Assembly (NCBI GenBank): GCA_018818125.1
Contig: JAHISQ010000048.1
Span: 17,439-81,438 of the forward strand
Source of the DNA: Candidatus Rifleibacteriota bacterium
GTDB lineage: Bacteria > Muiribacteriota > Ozemobacteria > Ozemobacterales > Ozemobacteraceae
Length of the DNA stretch: 64,000 nucleotides
Reading direction: 5' to 3'
Part shown: positions 7,943 through 16,307 of the stretch, in pieces
How positions within the stretch are numbered: position 1 is the stretch's first letter
Layout: the number at the start of each line of letters is the position of its first letter
The notes under the pieces: generated by a model
What the model was told of the DNA's origin: nothing
What the model saw: only the letters and a program-made list of their open reading frames with translations
Database searches by the model: none
Position numbers and translations under genes: made by a program

Positions 7943-8976
7943 TAATTATTCCGTCTGGCTTGTTTTCGTTGTTTGAAAAATTCATTTCGAAACCGATTGT
8001 GTTCGCTGAGAGAGCGAGCAAATTTGTGTCCTCGATTCCCGTCTGAGACAAAGTAAAGATAGTCTGTTTCGGCAGGATTTGCAACCGCCGCCATTGCCGA
8101 AGTTCCAAAATTCGCGATCGGGGTTGGTGGCAAACCTTGGTTTATGTATGTGTTGAAGGGCGAGTTTATTTTGAGATCGTCGAAAAGAACTCTGGCTTTG
8201 TGTCCGCCTAAAGCATAAAGAACTGTTGCGCAGGATTCTAGCTTGATATTGCGTTTGAGGCGGTTATAAAATACCGACGCTATGAGGGCACGGTCTGGTG
8301 TCAGAGCTGCTTCTTTCTCTATTATCGAGGCAAGTATACAGCCTTCGTATTGGCTCAGGCCGGCAGGAAGTGGCTCAATAAAAATACGGTCAATCTGATG
8401 TCTGGTTAGTCGTAGCATTCGTTCAGCCACTTTTGCTGCAGAGCTTGGTCGGTTAAAACTGTATGTGTCAGGGAATATCAGACCTTCGGGAGCGGGAATG
8501 AGCTGCCAGTCGGAAAAGACTTTTCCCAGTATTTGCGGGTCAGACACTGCCTCAGTGAACTCGAGTGCATTGCATATTCCGCTATCCTGAAGAATGGCTG
8601 CTGCTCTGGCAATTGTGGTGCCCTCAGGCAATGTTACCTGGACCGTGGGCATGATGCCTCTGAGCAGTTTGAAGATCACCTCGTAAAGAGTTTCACTGCC
8701 GTTGAATGTGTATACACCTGGTCTAAGACGCTGATCCACAGCAATAAACTTTACATAAATACGAAAAATCAGGGCGCTGCGAATAATTTTATGGGTTTTG
8801 AGCAGTGTGGCGATCTGTCTGGTGTTGCTGCCTGGTTCAATGAAGATTTCGCTGTGAATTCCTGCGGGAGCAGGTTTGGACATTTCGCGAAACCAGTCGA
8901 GAAAGCCAATAAACATTCCGATCGAACCGAAAACTAGCAGCAATGCGGTAAAGCGAAAAATTTTAGTAAAGTTCAC
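7942..8976 (-). CDS. mltG: Endolytic murein transglycosylase MltG
   Basis: MltG is an inner-membrane enzyme that cuts nascent peptidoglycan and helps set glycan strand length. The 344 residues have one N-terminal membrane segment (about 7-27), a LysM-like part, and the YceG core with EGLIFPDTY at 164-172 and LASIIEKEA, where E220 is the expected catalytic glutamate. The C-terminal signature QGLPPTPIANFG is present. Translation starts at GTG 8976, preceded by AAGGCG. It follows the NHL lipoprotein by 20 bp and overlaps the BtuF-like gene by one base. Length and motifs are normal for the family. Confidence 0.95.
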   Translation of the reverse strand: MNFTKIFRFTALLLVFGSIGMFIGFLDWFREMSKPAPAGIHSEIFIEPGSNTRQIATLLKTHKIIRSALIFRIYVKFIAVDQRLRPGVYTFNGSETLYEVIFKLLRGIMPTVQVTLPEGTTIARAAAILQDSGICNALEFTEAVSDPQILGKVFSDWQLIPAPEGLIFPDTYSFNRPSSAAKVAERMLRLTRHQIDRIFIEPLPAGLSQYEGCILASIIEKEAALTPDRALIASVFYNRLKRNIKLESCATVLYALGGHKARVLFDDLKINSPFNTYINQGLPPTPIANFGTSAMAAVANPAETDYLYFVSDGNRGHKFARSLSEHNRFRNEFFKQRKQARRNN

Positions 8977-8996
8977 GTCGCCTTTGGATATATAAC

Positions 8997-9896
8997 TTAT
9001 TCAGGCTTTTTAACGAAGTTCAGAACAGTATTACGGCTATTGTCGAGAACGTAAATTTCTTCCGGGCTTTTGGCGATTACACCGGTCGGATAAAGAAATT
9101 GACCGGATTGATTGCCGAAATTGCCAACTTTTGAGATCAGTTTTCCGTCGGGAGAAATGATTACTACTGGTACTTCGCCAAGGTCTAGAACGTAGAGGTT
9201 GCCGTCTTTATCTATGTGCATTCCAGACGGACCTTTAATGTCTTCGTATTCGCCCTTTTCTTTGTATTCGGCAACAAAGGTGCCATCAATGGCCAGTTTA
9301 ACTATGCGCTTACCACCAAAGTCGGTTATGAAAAAGTGATCCTTGTGCATCAGAATAGAAGTCGGAAAGAGCATCGCAGCTTTGCCGGAGCCGCCGAGAG
9401 TGTTGAGAAACTTACCGTTGGCATTATACTTATACACTTCTGATTGCTTTGACATAATTACATAGCTGTTGCCTTTGCGGTCAATGCAGACATCCATTGG
9501 GAAGCGCATCTTTTCAATAATGCGAAGATTTGGTTCGCCCGCCGGGTCAAATCTGACAACTTTGTTGCCGCGCTGGTCGCAGACCAGGATGTCATCGGTA
9601 AGCGGATTGACACCGATACCGGTAATGCTCTGAAGTTTGTAGCCTTCGCGACCAGGCTCACCTGCCGCCATAACCGAGTTCCCATCGGTAGTAATTACTT
9701 GTACACGTGTATTGCCGGCATCGGCGATAACAAGGTTTCCTTTGCTGTCGAGGTCCATGTCTGTGGCGCTCAAAAATTCGGTTCGGTTTGAGCCTGATTT
9801 GCCAAATTCTTTATCAAACTGAAATTTGTCAGGTACACAGCCCGTGCTGAGGCCTGCAAAAATTATTATAGCAAAGGTGATTGTCTTTTTAAGCAT
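8997..9896 (-). CDS. NHL-repeat lipoprotein
   Basis: The 299-residue product starts MLKKTITFAIIIFAGLSTGC, a lipoprotein signal with the cysteine following LSTG. NHL-type repeats follow: LVIADAGNTRVQVITTDG, LVCDQRGNKVVRF, FITDFGGKRIVKL and YVLDLGEVPVVIISPDG. These predict a six-bladed propeller in the periplasm or on the outer membrane. The binding partner is unknown. I start it at ATG 9896, which has AAGGA upstream, rather than the longer reading to 9938. It is the first gene of the long minus-strand run into mltG, and its promoter faces that of the pilin gene. It resembles the second NHL protein three genes downstream, so the two may be paralogues. Confidence 0.9.
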   Translation of the reverse strand: MLKKTITFAIIIFAGLSTGCVPDKFQFDKEFGKSGSNRTEFLSATDMDLDSKGNLVIADAGNTRVQVITTDGNSVMAAGEPGREGYKLQSITGIGVNPLTDDILVCDQRGNKVVRFDPAGEPNLRIIEKMRFPMDVCIDRKGNSYVIMSKQSEVYKYNANGKFLNTLGGSGKAAMLFPTSILMHKDHFFITDFGGKRIVKLAIDGTFVAEYKEKGEYEDIKGPSGMHIDKDGNLYVLDLGEVPVVIISPDGKLISKVGNFGNQSGQFLYPTGVIAKSPEEIYVLDNSRNTVLNFVKKPE

Positions 9897-9933
9897 GATG
9901 CTATTTTCCTTCAAGTCGTTTTCTTGTCTGAAC

Positions 9934-9962
9934 ATCATAAATCAAAAAAATATGATTTGCAA
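9934..9962 (-). promoter_or_regulatory. Sigma-70-type promoter for the NHL-mltG operon
   Basis: On the minus strand TTGCAA (9962-9957) and TATGAT (9939-9934) are separated by 17 bp. This predicts a start near 9927 and a leader of about 30 bases with a ribosome site before ATG 9896. The -35 hexamer is self-complementary and also serves the plus-strand pilin promoter. Confidence 0.6.
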
Positions 9963-9985
9963 AATATTTCTTTCAATTGTATAAT
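9957..9985 (+). promoter_or_regulatory. Sigma-70-type promoter for the pilin gene
   Basis: TTGCAA (9957-9962) and a perfect TATAAT (9980-9985) are 17 bp apart. The expected start is around 9991-9993, within four bases of the pilin ATG at 9995, so the mRNA would have almost no leader. The -35 box is shared with the divergent minus-strand promoter. Confidence 0.65.
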
Positions 9986-9994
9986 AAAGAAGAG

Positions 9995-10360
9995 ATGAAT
10001 AAAAGAAAACAACAAAGTGGTTTTACCTTGGTGGAACTGATGATAGTTATCGCTATCATTGGCGTTCTGGCCGCGATTGCTATACCTAATTTTCGCCGTT
10101 CGCGCGAAATGGCGAGGCAGAACAAATGTTTTGAATTCTCGTCGCTTCTCAGCAGAACAGCAGAATTGTACAGTATCGAGCGAAAACAGTACCCTGCTGC
10201 AATCGAAGATCTTGCCCCGTTTTTAAGTGGTAATCGTATACCGCTCTGCCCAATTGATGGCAAGTATGAATGGGTAAAAGGCACTGAAGAGGGTCTGCCA
10301 AACGGCAAAAAAGTTTTCTGCTCACAGCACGGCTGCGCGACCGCTACCTGGGGCGCCTGA
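9995..10360 (+). CDS. Type IV pilin / major pseudopilin-like protein
   Basis: The 121-residue prepilin has a nine-residue leader, MNKRKQQSG, then FTLVELMIVIAIIGVLAA. Prepilin peptidase would cut after that glycine, and E5 of the mature N-terminal helix is present. The C-terminal part carries paired cysteines in PLCPIDGKYEW and CSQHGC, typical of short pilins and GspG-like pseudopilins in which they hold a C-terminal loop. It could be the main pilin of the pilus served by pilMNOP and PilQ further along, or a secretion pseudopilin; the sequence does not decide. The ATG at 9995 is preferred to TTG 9977, which would lie inside the promoter. A hairpin terminator follows. Confidence 0.9.
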   Translation: MNKRKQQSGFTLVELMIVIAIIGVLAAIAIPNFRRSREMARQNKCFEFSSLLSRTAELYSIERKQYPAAIEDLAPFLSGNRIPLCPIDGKYEWVKGTEEGLPNGKKVFCSQHGCATATWGA

Positions 10361-10370
10361 CAAGCAAATA

Positions 10371-10413
10371 AAAACCGGCGGTCTGTTACAGATGTAGCAG
10401 ACCGCCGGGTTTT
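10371..10413. terminator. Bidirectional intrinsic terminator
   Basis: An 11-bp perfect stem (10375-10385 with 10398-10408, GC-rich) is flanked by AAAA on the left and TTTT on the right. It lies between the convergent pilin and GerMN genes and can stop transcription from both sides. Confidence 0.85.
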
Positions 10414-10427
10414 CGGCGTTTTCTTTG

Positions 10428-11084
10428 TTATGATTTAGGGTCTGCCAGGTTTTCGAATCTGGTCAGGGCCTGTGAAATGTCGACATGCCCGTTGTTCCCA
10501 ACCGGCTCACTGCCATTTATGAGAAAACGTACTTTTGCGCGTGGGTCAAGTTCTGTCAGCGAATTAACCAGCGAGTAAACGCCTAGGACCTGCTCTGCTG
10601 CGCCCATGTTGGCGATGTTTGCGAATTCTTTGCTTAAGTCCACGATAAATGTGCCTGAATTGAAGAATATTCCGCGTAAAGTCGTACCCTTGGGAATAGG
10701 TTGATAGAGAGAGCTGCTCATTGGCCCTTCAAGAAGCGTTTCTACTATCTGGCGAGCCTGAGCTATAAGCATTGTGCGCTTACGGACTCTTCGCAACTCA
10801 TATGTTAAAAGGTCTTTTCCTCTCTGACCAAAATAAATTTTCAGAGAATGAGCCTCTTCCTGTGGTATGAATTCTTCGGCGGCGGGTGCATTGGTGCCGC
10901 TTTCGATCTGTTGTGCCTGACTGGCAAGTGCCAGCTGTTGATTAGTCTGTGCAGCAATTTCCGGCAGAATTTTCCGAACGAATAAAAAGTATCCTGAAAC
11001 AATTAAGCCGACCACAATCAGACCCATCAATACAAATAGTATTTTCTCCTGGTTGTGTCGGGTAGGTTTTCTCGTGTTGCCCAT
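10428..11084 (-). CDS. GerMN-domain membrane protein
   Basis: The 218 residues start with a basic cytoplasmic stretch and one membrane helix (about 15-36), then a linker and a GerMN domain. Domain motifs include LKIYFGQRG, IVETLLEGP, PKGTTLRGIFF and FIVDLSKEF. GerMN domains occur in spore germination protein GerM and, in non-sporing bacteria, in envelope proteins next to cell-wall amidases. Here it follows an N-acetylmuramoyl-L-alanine amidase by 10 bp, so a role in peptidoglycan remodelling is inferred. The ATG has a good GGGAGA ribosome site. It is the last gene before the terminator at 10.4 kb. Confidence 0.88.
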   Translation of the reverse strand: MGNTRKPTRHNQEKILFVLMGLIVVGLIVSGYFLFVRKILPEIAAQTNQQLALASQAQQIESGTNAPAAEEFIPQEEAHSLKIYFGQRGKDLLTYELRRVRKRTMLIAQARQIVETLLEGPMSSSLYQPIPKGTTLRGIFFNSGTFIVDLSKEFANIANMGAAEQVLGVYSLVNSLTELDPRAKVRFLINGSEPVGNNGHVDISQALTRFENLADPKS

Positions 11085-11094
11085 TTGGTTCTCC

Positions 11095-12696
11095 CTACTG
11101 GTTAATGACTATGCCGTTAAAAAAGTCTATGACCGCATTTGCTATCGATTGCGCAACTGCTTTGCGATACTTGTCGCTGATCAGGTTCTTTCCCTCGGTG
11201 GGGTCGGAAAGCATGCCGGTTTCTACAACAACTGCCGGAATTGTAATAAATTGCAGTGGCAGCAAAGGAAGTTCTTTTACGCCTCGGCTTTCAACCTTAA
11301 TGTGTTGTATCAGGCGCTCATTGGCTTTGCGCGCGAGAAAGACGCTCAGGTCAAAACGTGTGTTTTTCAGCCATTCATGGTAAACAGCATCATAGCTGAG
11401 TCCTTGTGCTGATTCATCAACAAATGTGCCTTTTTTACCGTAGGAATAGCATGCTATTCCTGCTTTTGTTGTGTCAGAAGATCCACCCAGATGCAAAGAG
11501 ATATACAAATCGCCGCCATGACGATTGGCAATACCCAGGCGTTGTGATGATGAAATGTCGACGTCAGAGGTTCTGGTCAGGATTGCTTTTAACCCAGATG
11601 TTTCGAGACAGGCTTTGAGGTGTTGAGCAATTGCCAGATTTATCAACTTCTCTTCAGGTCGTCCCTCAAATACAAAGCCCTTGTCAGTGCCGCCGTGACC
11701 TGGGTCTATGATTATGGTGCGTCCTCTGAATTCCTGTTTGTTGAGACTTGCGGCTGTTACTTCGATGTTGATCTCTGGAGCAGTTTCCATTTTGGTTGTT
11801 TCTGTCGCTTTGGCTGATTGCGGAGCCGCAGCGGAAGTCGCTAGGGGAGCGCTAGCGACAAGGGTTGCCGGAGCAGTAGCCAATTGTTGCTCATTTGATG
11901 CGGCAAACGAAATTATCATTCGGAAGGGGCCACCGACTGTTTCGATAGTTGGAGTTTTATCTCTCTGATTAAGGTAGAAGCTCAAAATCAGGCCTTTGCG
12001 ATCTGGGCCGCTGTTAATATCAAGCTTTTTGATATCTCGGCCCTCCGGGTTCGATCGCTGTGTTGGCACCAGATTGCGGCAACCAGAGATGGACAGGCGA
12101 TAAAGACCGTCTTTGAATTCGGTTTGATAAGTGATGATGTCATTGAACTCAAGCACGATCCGCGTGTGGTCTTCGCGAACACTGTGTCTGAGGGCGACCA
12201 GAATCGCTTCGTCGTTGGCCTGTGTCGCCGTAGTTATCGCTACTTGTTTTGGTGCAACTGAAGGGGCCTGCGTTATTGCAATGGGCTGCCCTATTATGGG
12301 TTGTGACGGTGGTTGAGATGTTTGCTGTACAAGGATTTGCGGAGCTGCTGTCTTAAGAGCAGCAGTACCTTCTGACGGCAGAAAAAAACGATTTAGCGCG
12401 GCTGCCGGCACCATGATCTGCCCCTGCTGTATCTTGGCCGGCGCTGCCATTTGTATTTCCGAGTCATTAACTATAGCTGTTGTGTTATCCACTGTCAGTC
12501 TAACTGTTTTAAGCCCTTGACGCATTACCAGAATTCTTTGAATTGGAAACCATTGGTAGGCTATTCCCTGTGATTCAGCAAAGCTACGGGCGCTTATATA
12601 TCCATCCTGTGCCTGACCGGCCACGCCAGCCAGCACCAGAATTGCCGTAACAACAGCCAGAAATTGTATTTTGCTTCGCTGCAATTTAGCCAACAT
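11095..12696 (-). CDS. N-acetylmuramoyl-L-alanine amidase, AMIN plus Amidase_3
   Basis: The 533-residue secreted enzyme would cut the bond between MurNAc and the stem peptide, usually during daughter-cell separation. After the signal peptide a region at about 30-110 resembles a copper-amine-oxidase-N-like domain. An AMIN domain at about 165-265 would target it to septal peptidoglycan. The catalytic Amidase_3 domain starts near 325, with H334 in DPGHGG, E348/E349 and H402 in SLHLG as zinc ligands, and VVVETGML near the C-terminus holding the general base. An Ala/Pro/Thr-rich linker joins the domains. Its ATG overlaps the smpB stop by one base. Confidence 0.93.
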   Translation of the reverse strand: MLAKLQRSKIQFLAVVTAILVLAGVAGQAQDGYISARSFAESQGIAYQWFPIQRILVMRQGLKTVRLTVDNTTAIVNDSEIQMAAPAKIQQGQIMVPAAALNRFFLPSEGTAALKTAAPQILVQQTSQPPSQPIIGQPIAITQAPSVAPKQVAITTATQANDEAILVALRHSVREDHTRIVLEFNDIITYQTEFKDGLYRLSISGCRNLVPTQRSNPEGRDIKKLDINSGPDRKGLILSFYLNQRDKTPTIETVGGPFRMIISFAASNEQQLATAPATLVASAPLATSAAAPQSAKATETTKMETAPEINIEVTAASLNKQEFRGRTIIIDPGHGGTDKGFVFEGRPEEKLINLAIAQHLKACLETSGLKAILTRTSDVDISSSQRLGIANRHGGDLYISLHLGGSSDTTKAGIACYSYGKKGTFVDESAQGLSYDAVYHEWLKNTRFDLSVFLARKANERLIQHIKVESRGVKELPLLPLQFITIPAVVVETGMLSDPTEGKNLISDKYRKAVAQSIANAVIDFFNGIVINQ

Positions 12697-13172
12697 CAGT
12701 AGCGCCCTCCCAATTCTCTGTCTATGTCACGTTTTGCGTCTTTTTTCTGCAGGGCTTCACGCTTGTCGTATTTGGCCTTGCCTTTTACCAGTGCAAGCTC
12801 AACCTTAACCTTGCCGTCCTTGAAATAGACTTTCAACGGAACAATAGTCATTCCGCTGGTTCTTACTTTGTTGCCCCATTTGATGATTTCGATTTTGTGG
12901 GCCAACAGCCTTCTCTTTCGCTCAGGCTCATGGTCGAGTCTGTTAGAGAAAGGGTTTGAGCCAATGTGCATATCGTAAAGCCATAACTCGCCTCCGATTT
13001 CTTCCGCATAAGAGTCTTTCAGAGTTACCTTTCCTTCGCGGCAGGGGCGCAGTTCTGAACCAACGAGAGAGATGCCCACTTCAAGTCGTTCGATAATAAA
13101 ATAATCAAAATGCGCCTTGCGATTGGCGGCAATGATTTTCTGCCCGTCATCTTGCTGTTTTTTTGAACTCAA
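12696..13172 (-). CDS. smpB: SsrA-binding protein SmpB
   Basis: SmpB binds tmRNA and guides it to stalled ribosomes for trans-translation. The 158 residues show AANRKAHFDYFIIERLEVGI, then LVGSELRPCREGKV, and the basic C-terminal tail KYDKREALQKKDAKRDIDRE that enters the ribosomal mRNA channel. No ssrA RNA gene was found in the window. The start is TTG at 13172, with AGGTGA at good distance; no ATG is available in frame before the conserved region. It overlaps the upstream TPR gene by 26 bp and the amidase by one base. Confidence 0.95.
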   Translation of the reverse strand: MSSKKQQDDGQKIIAANRKAHFDYFIIERLEVGISLVGSELRPCREGKVTLKDSYAEEIGGELWLYDMHIGSNPFSNRLDHEPERKRRLLAHKIEIIKWGNKVRTSGMTIVPLKVYFKDGKVKVELALVKGKAKYDKREALQKKDAKRDIDRELGGRY

Positions 13173-14214
13173 TCAGGTCACCTGCTTTCACTCCTGGGCC
13201 GAACTCTTTGCGAATCAGGGCCCAGCTGGTATTTTTATAGACTTTGGTCAGTAGTAATTCTGCCGATGAGAGATCGGGCGTGCGCCCAAGCACTACTCCA
13301 GTGTCTGGGTCGGTTAGCGGACCGCCAGCCTCGAATGCACGCAGACTTAGGCTGTATTCATCAGAAAGACTCAGGCCTTCCTGCATGCCAACGTTGACTA
13401 TTACCTGCCCATCAACTCTCTTGATAATCTTGCCTGCGGCTACGACATTATGATTGCTTTGTGCTTTGAATATGCTGCGCATTTTTTCGAACTCAGAAAG
13501 CCCGGAAAACCGCTTTTGTTGCACCATCAGCAGAGGTTGTGCGACATAGTCCATGTTGGCTGTGATCATGCGTTCAAAGCCTTCCTTGAAATGGTCAAGA
13601 CTGACATCGCTTTTGCTCATCAGATCTCGATAAAATTTAACACTTGCCTGCTTTTCGCCCTTATCCCATAGTAATCTGGCAAGTTGCAGGACATACTGGT
13701 GATTGCCGCCATAAAGCTCGACAGCTTGACGAATCTCGACTTCAGCGCCATCCCAATGGCCCTGGTCAAGTAAATAAATACCTTTTAAAAAGGCTTCCCT
13801 GGCTTGCTTCGCCTGCACCGTAGTGCGCAGCATCTGCGGATAAGATGGATATTCGTTGTTCTGTATTGACAATGCAATTCGTCGATCTTTGATCAACTGA
13901 CTCAGGCGTTCAACTTCTTCCCAATGAAAAATAGCATCGTCGAGGCGTCCCTGTTCACGATACAGTTTTCCCAGCCAGTAATGCGCTTTTATCAGGTTGG
14001 GTTCTTGGCGCAGAGCTTCTATAAAACAGTCCTCAGCAGTCTGAAAAAGACCTTTTCGATAATTCTGGTAACCGTCTTCGTAGGCGTTAAGCGCTTGATC
14101 TGTTGCAGTGTGACTGTCTGAGGCGAATGGAGAGTTGGTCGCCAGAACAGGGAGAACTGTAAGCAGCATGGTAATGAGTATAGCTGCCCGGCATAATTTG
14201 CTGGCAAAAAGCAT
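13147..14214 (-). CDS. Secreted TPR protein with FlgT_C-like C-terminal domain
   Basis: The 355-residue protein has a signal peptide (MLFASKLCRAAILITML...), TPR units between about 45 and 215, and a C-terminal beta domain from about 260. That region reads GKIIKRVDGQVIVNVG, then DPDTGVVLGRTPDLS and GVKAGDLIEF, a pattern of the FlgT C-terminal domain family. FlgT belongs to the H-ring around the flagellar basal body in Vibrio. The flagellar link is strengthened by a sigma-28-like promoter 40 bp upstream and by flagellar genes on the same strand. A direct flagellar role is inference; it could be a general envelope protein. ATG 14214 has GGAGA in good position. Confidence 0.8.
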   Translation of the reverse strand: MLFASKLCRAAILITMLLTVLPVLATNSPFASDSHTATDQALNAYEDGYQNYRKGLFQTAEDCFIEALRQEPNLIKAHYWLGKLYREQGRLDDAIFHWEEVERLSQLIKDRRIALSIQNNEYPSYPQMLRTTVQAKQAREAFLKGIYLLDQGHWDGAEVEIRQAVELYGGNHQYVLQLARLLWDKGEKQASVKFYRDLMSKSDVSLDHFKEGFERMITANMDYVAQPLLMVQQKRFSGLSEFEKMRSIFKAQSNHNVVAAGKIIKRVDGQVIVNVGMQEGLSLSDEYSLSLRAFEAGGPLTDPDTGVVLGRTPDLSSAELLLTKVYKNTSWALIRKEFGPGVKAGDLIEFKKTAR

Positions 14215-14253
14215 CTGGTCAGTCTCCGTCAGACAGAATAAGATTCATCTAAC

Positions 14254-14280
14254 ATATCGGCATATCTACCGGATGGTTTG
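14254..14280 (-). promoter_or_regulatory. Sigma-28 (FliA/SigD)-like promoter before the TPR/FlgT-like gene
   Basis: The minus strand reads CAAA (14280-14277), a 15-bp spacer, then GCCGATAT (14261-14254). The -10 is a perfect SigD match; the -35 has one change from TAAA. It lies 40 bp before ATG 14214 and just inside the short gap after the M23 gene. Confidence 0.6.
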
Positions 14281-14289
14281 AGAAATGCT

Positions 14290-14958
14290 TTATTGTGCTG
14301 ACAGGTATTTGATCGGGTTGATGTAGTGCCTGCCTGAAAATACTGAAAAATGCAGGTGTGGGCCGGTTGCGCGGCCAGAACTGCCAACTGTTCCGATGAT
14401 GTTACCGCGTTTGACTCTTTGTCCTTTGATGCACTTTAATTTGTGCATGTGTCCAAAATAAAGCATTTTTCCATCGCCAGTGCGAATCTTTACCAGGCGG
14501 CCAAGAAGCCCGGCGTATGCGGCACAGACTACGATTCCATCGGTTGGACAAACAATGTTTGTGCCCAGTCGAGCCTTGATGTCTATGCCGTTGTGAAAAG
14601 AATTTCTTTTGGTAACCGGGTGTCGGCGCATGCCAAAGGCTGAAGAAATTGCACCTTTGACCGGCCAGTCTTTGCTGGCGACAATTTTTTTACTGGTTAC
14701 ACTGACAATTTTGTATGTTCGAGAGACCGGTTGCAGCCTGGTTCTTAGGTCTTCTGCGCGTTCGACAGCATTAGCCAAAAGTTGCCTGGCCGGGAGCCAG
14801 AAATTAAAATTCTCTTTGACGGGTGCGTAAAAAGAGGCACTAAGCTCAAGGGCCTCTGAATCATTTACAGGAACAATCAACTGCAAAAGCACCAGGGCAA
14901 GCAGAATAATCAGTGCGCGACTGCGGTTGGTGAGGGGCTTTATTTCAGAAGCTGTCAT
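14290..14958 (-). CDS. M23 (LytM-type) metallopeptidase, membrane anchored
   Basis: The 222 residues have an N-terminal hydrophobic segment (about 15-31) and a C-terminal peptidase M23 domain. Zinc ligands H122 and D126 (HNGID) and H203 with catalytic H201 (HLHF) are present, as are SAFGMRRHPVT and GHMHK, so it should be an active endopeptidase that cuts peptide crosslinks in peptidoglycan, unlike the inactive EnvC-type regulators. It starts 6 bp after the rho stop. Its place next to flgJ and other flagellar genes suggests it may open the wall for the flagellar rod, because this flgJ lacks its own muramidase; that is inference. Confidence 0.92.
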   Translation of the reverse strand: MTASEIKPLTNRSRALIILLALVLLQLIVPVNDSEALELSASFYAPVKENFNFWLPARQLLANAVERAEDLRTRLQPVSRTYKIVSVTSKKIVASKDWPVKGAISSAFGMRRHPVTKRNSFHNGIDIKARLGTNIVCPTDGIVVCAAYAGLLGRLVKIRTGDGKMLYFGHMHKLKCIKGQRVKRGNIIGTVGSSGRATGPHLHFSVFSGRHYINPIKYLSAQ

Positions 14959-14964
14959 TAATCG

Positions 14965-16254
14965 TCAGTCGCTGCCTTTGCCGGTTGAACTCTTGTAGTT
15001 CGGATTGATCAGGTTGAGAAATTCGCGGTTATCTTTGGTGTTCGAAATGCCTTTGACCAGCATTTCGACAACATCCTGAGAACTCTTGTCTTCGAAAGCG
15101 CGGCGCAGGATGATAATTTTCTTAAGATCTTCAGCGTCCATGAGCAGCTCTTCTTTGCGAGTGCCTGACATCTTAACGTCTATACACGGAAAAATTCTTT
15201 TGTTAAACAGTTTGCGATCAAGGTGAAGCTCCATGTTGCCGGTGCCCTTGAACTCTTCAAAGATTACTTCGTCCATTTTTGAGCCGGTTTCAATCAGGGC
15301 TGTTGCAATAACAGTAAGACTACCACCATGCTCGATTTTTCGTGCTGCACCAAGAAAACGCTTGGGTTTATGTAGTGCGAAAGGGTTGACACCACCAGAA
15401 AGTGTCTGACCAGCTGATGGCATCGAGATGTTGTAAGCTCGCGCCAGTCTGGTGATAGAGTCGAGCAGAATCACAACATCGCGACCAAGCTCAACATGGC
15501 GTTTGGCCTTTTCGAGGATCAACTCAGAAACCTTAATATGGTTGGTGATGTGTTCGTCAAAAGTTGAGGCAACAACTTCGGCATCGACCGAGCGGCGCAT
15601 ATCGGTAACTTCTTCGGGGCGCTCGTCGATGAGCAGAATAAGCATGAGAACTTCTGGATGGTTCGCAGTTATCGCATTGGCCACCTGCTTGAGCAGCGTC
15701 GTCTTTCCGGCCTTTGGAGGTGCCACGATCAGGCCACGCTGACCTTTTCCAATCGGGCAGATCAGATCAAAGACACGGGTCGAAACGTCGGCATCGCCGG
15801 TTTCGAGTCTGAAGCGTTCAGATGGGAAAACTGGTATGCCGTCTTCAAAACTGACGCGCTCGCGTAAACGCTCGATGCTAACGCCATTAACCGCTTCTAT
15901 GCGCAGCAGAGCGTGATAGCTCTCGTCATCTTTGGGCAATCGAACCTGGGCGACGATGGTGTCGCCGTTCATTAGCCCATAGCGCTTGATCTGCGAGGGT
16001 GAAACATAAACGTCGTCATCATTCTGCACGTAACTTCTGGTTCTGATAAAACCATAGCCCTCGGGCATAATATCAAGAGTGCCTTCAGAAAGAGCAAGCC
16101 CCTGTTCTTTAAGTTGTTCTTTCAGAATGACTCGGATCAGATCCTGCTTTTTCATTTTTTCAGTGTTCTCAAGATTCATTGTCTTGGCAACAGCTTTGAT
16201 GCTTTTTACAGGTTCTTCACAGAGTTGAAGATAGGTGAAGGATGGTTTTTCCAA
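14965..16254 (-). CDS. rho: Transcription termination factor Rho
   Basis: Rho is the hexameric RNA helicase that ends transcription at C-rich sites. The 429 residues hold the N-terminal helix bundle, the cold-shock-like RNA-binding fold ([14 protein letters not shown]), a Walker A loop [10 protein letters not shown], Walker [18 protein letters not shown], and the Q-loop/R-loop region through [21 protein letters not shown] start at TTG 16254, which has AAAGGA at correct spacing; the reading can be extended to a TTG at 16281 with no better site. Rho sits between flgJ and the M23 peptidase, an unusual place for a housekeeping termination factor. Confidence 0.95.
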   Translation of the reverse strand: MEKPSFTYLQLCEEPVKSIKAVAKTMNLENTEKMKKQDLIRVILKEQLKEQGLALSEGTLDIMPEGYGFIRTRSYVQNDDDVYVSPSQIKRYGLMNGDTIVAQVRLPKDDESYHALLRIEAVNGVSIERLRERVSFEDGIPVFPSERFRLETGDADVSTRVFDLICPIGKGQRGLIVAPPKAGKTTLLKQVANAITANHPEVLMLILLIDERPEEVTDMRRSVDAEVVASTFDEHITNHIKVSELILEKAKRHVELGRDVVILLDSITRLARAYNISMPSAGQTLSGGVNPFALHKPKRFLGAARKIEHGGSLTVIATALIETGSKMDEVIFEEFKGTGNMELHLDRKLFNKRIFPCIDVKMSGTRKEELLMDAEDLKKIIILRRAFEDKSSQDVVEMLVKGISNTKDNREFLNLINPNYKSSTGKGSD

Positions 16255-16307
16255 AATAGCGTTCCTTTCAAGGAATAACAAAGAAATATCCGGGGCACGC
16301 CCGGTTG

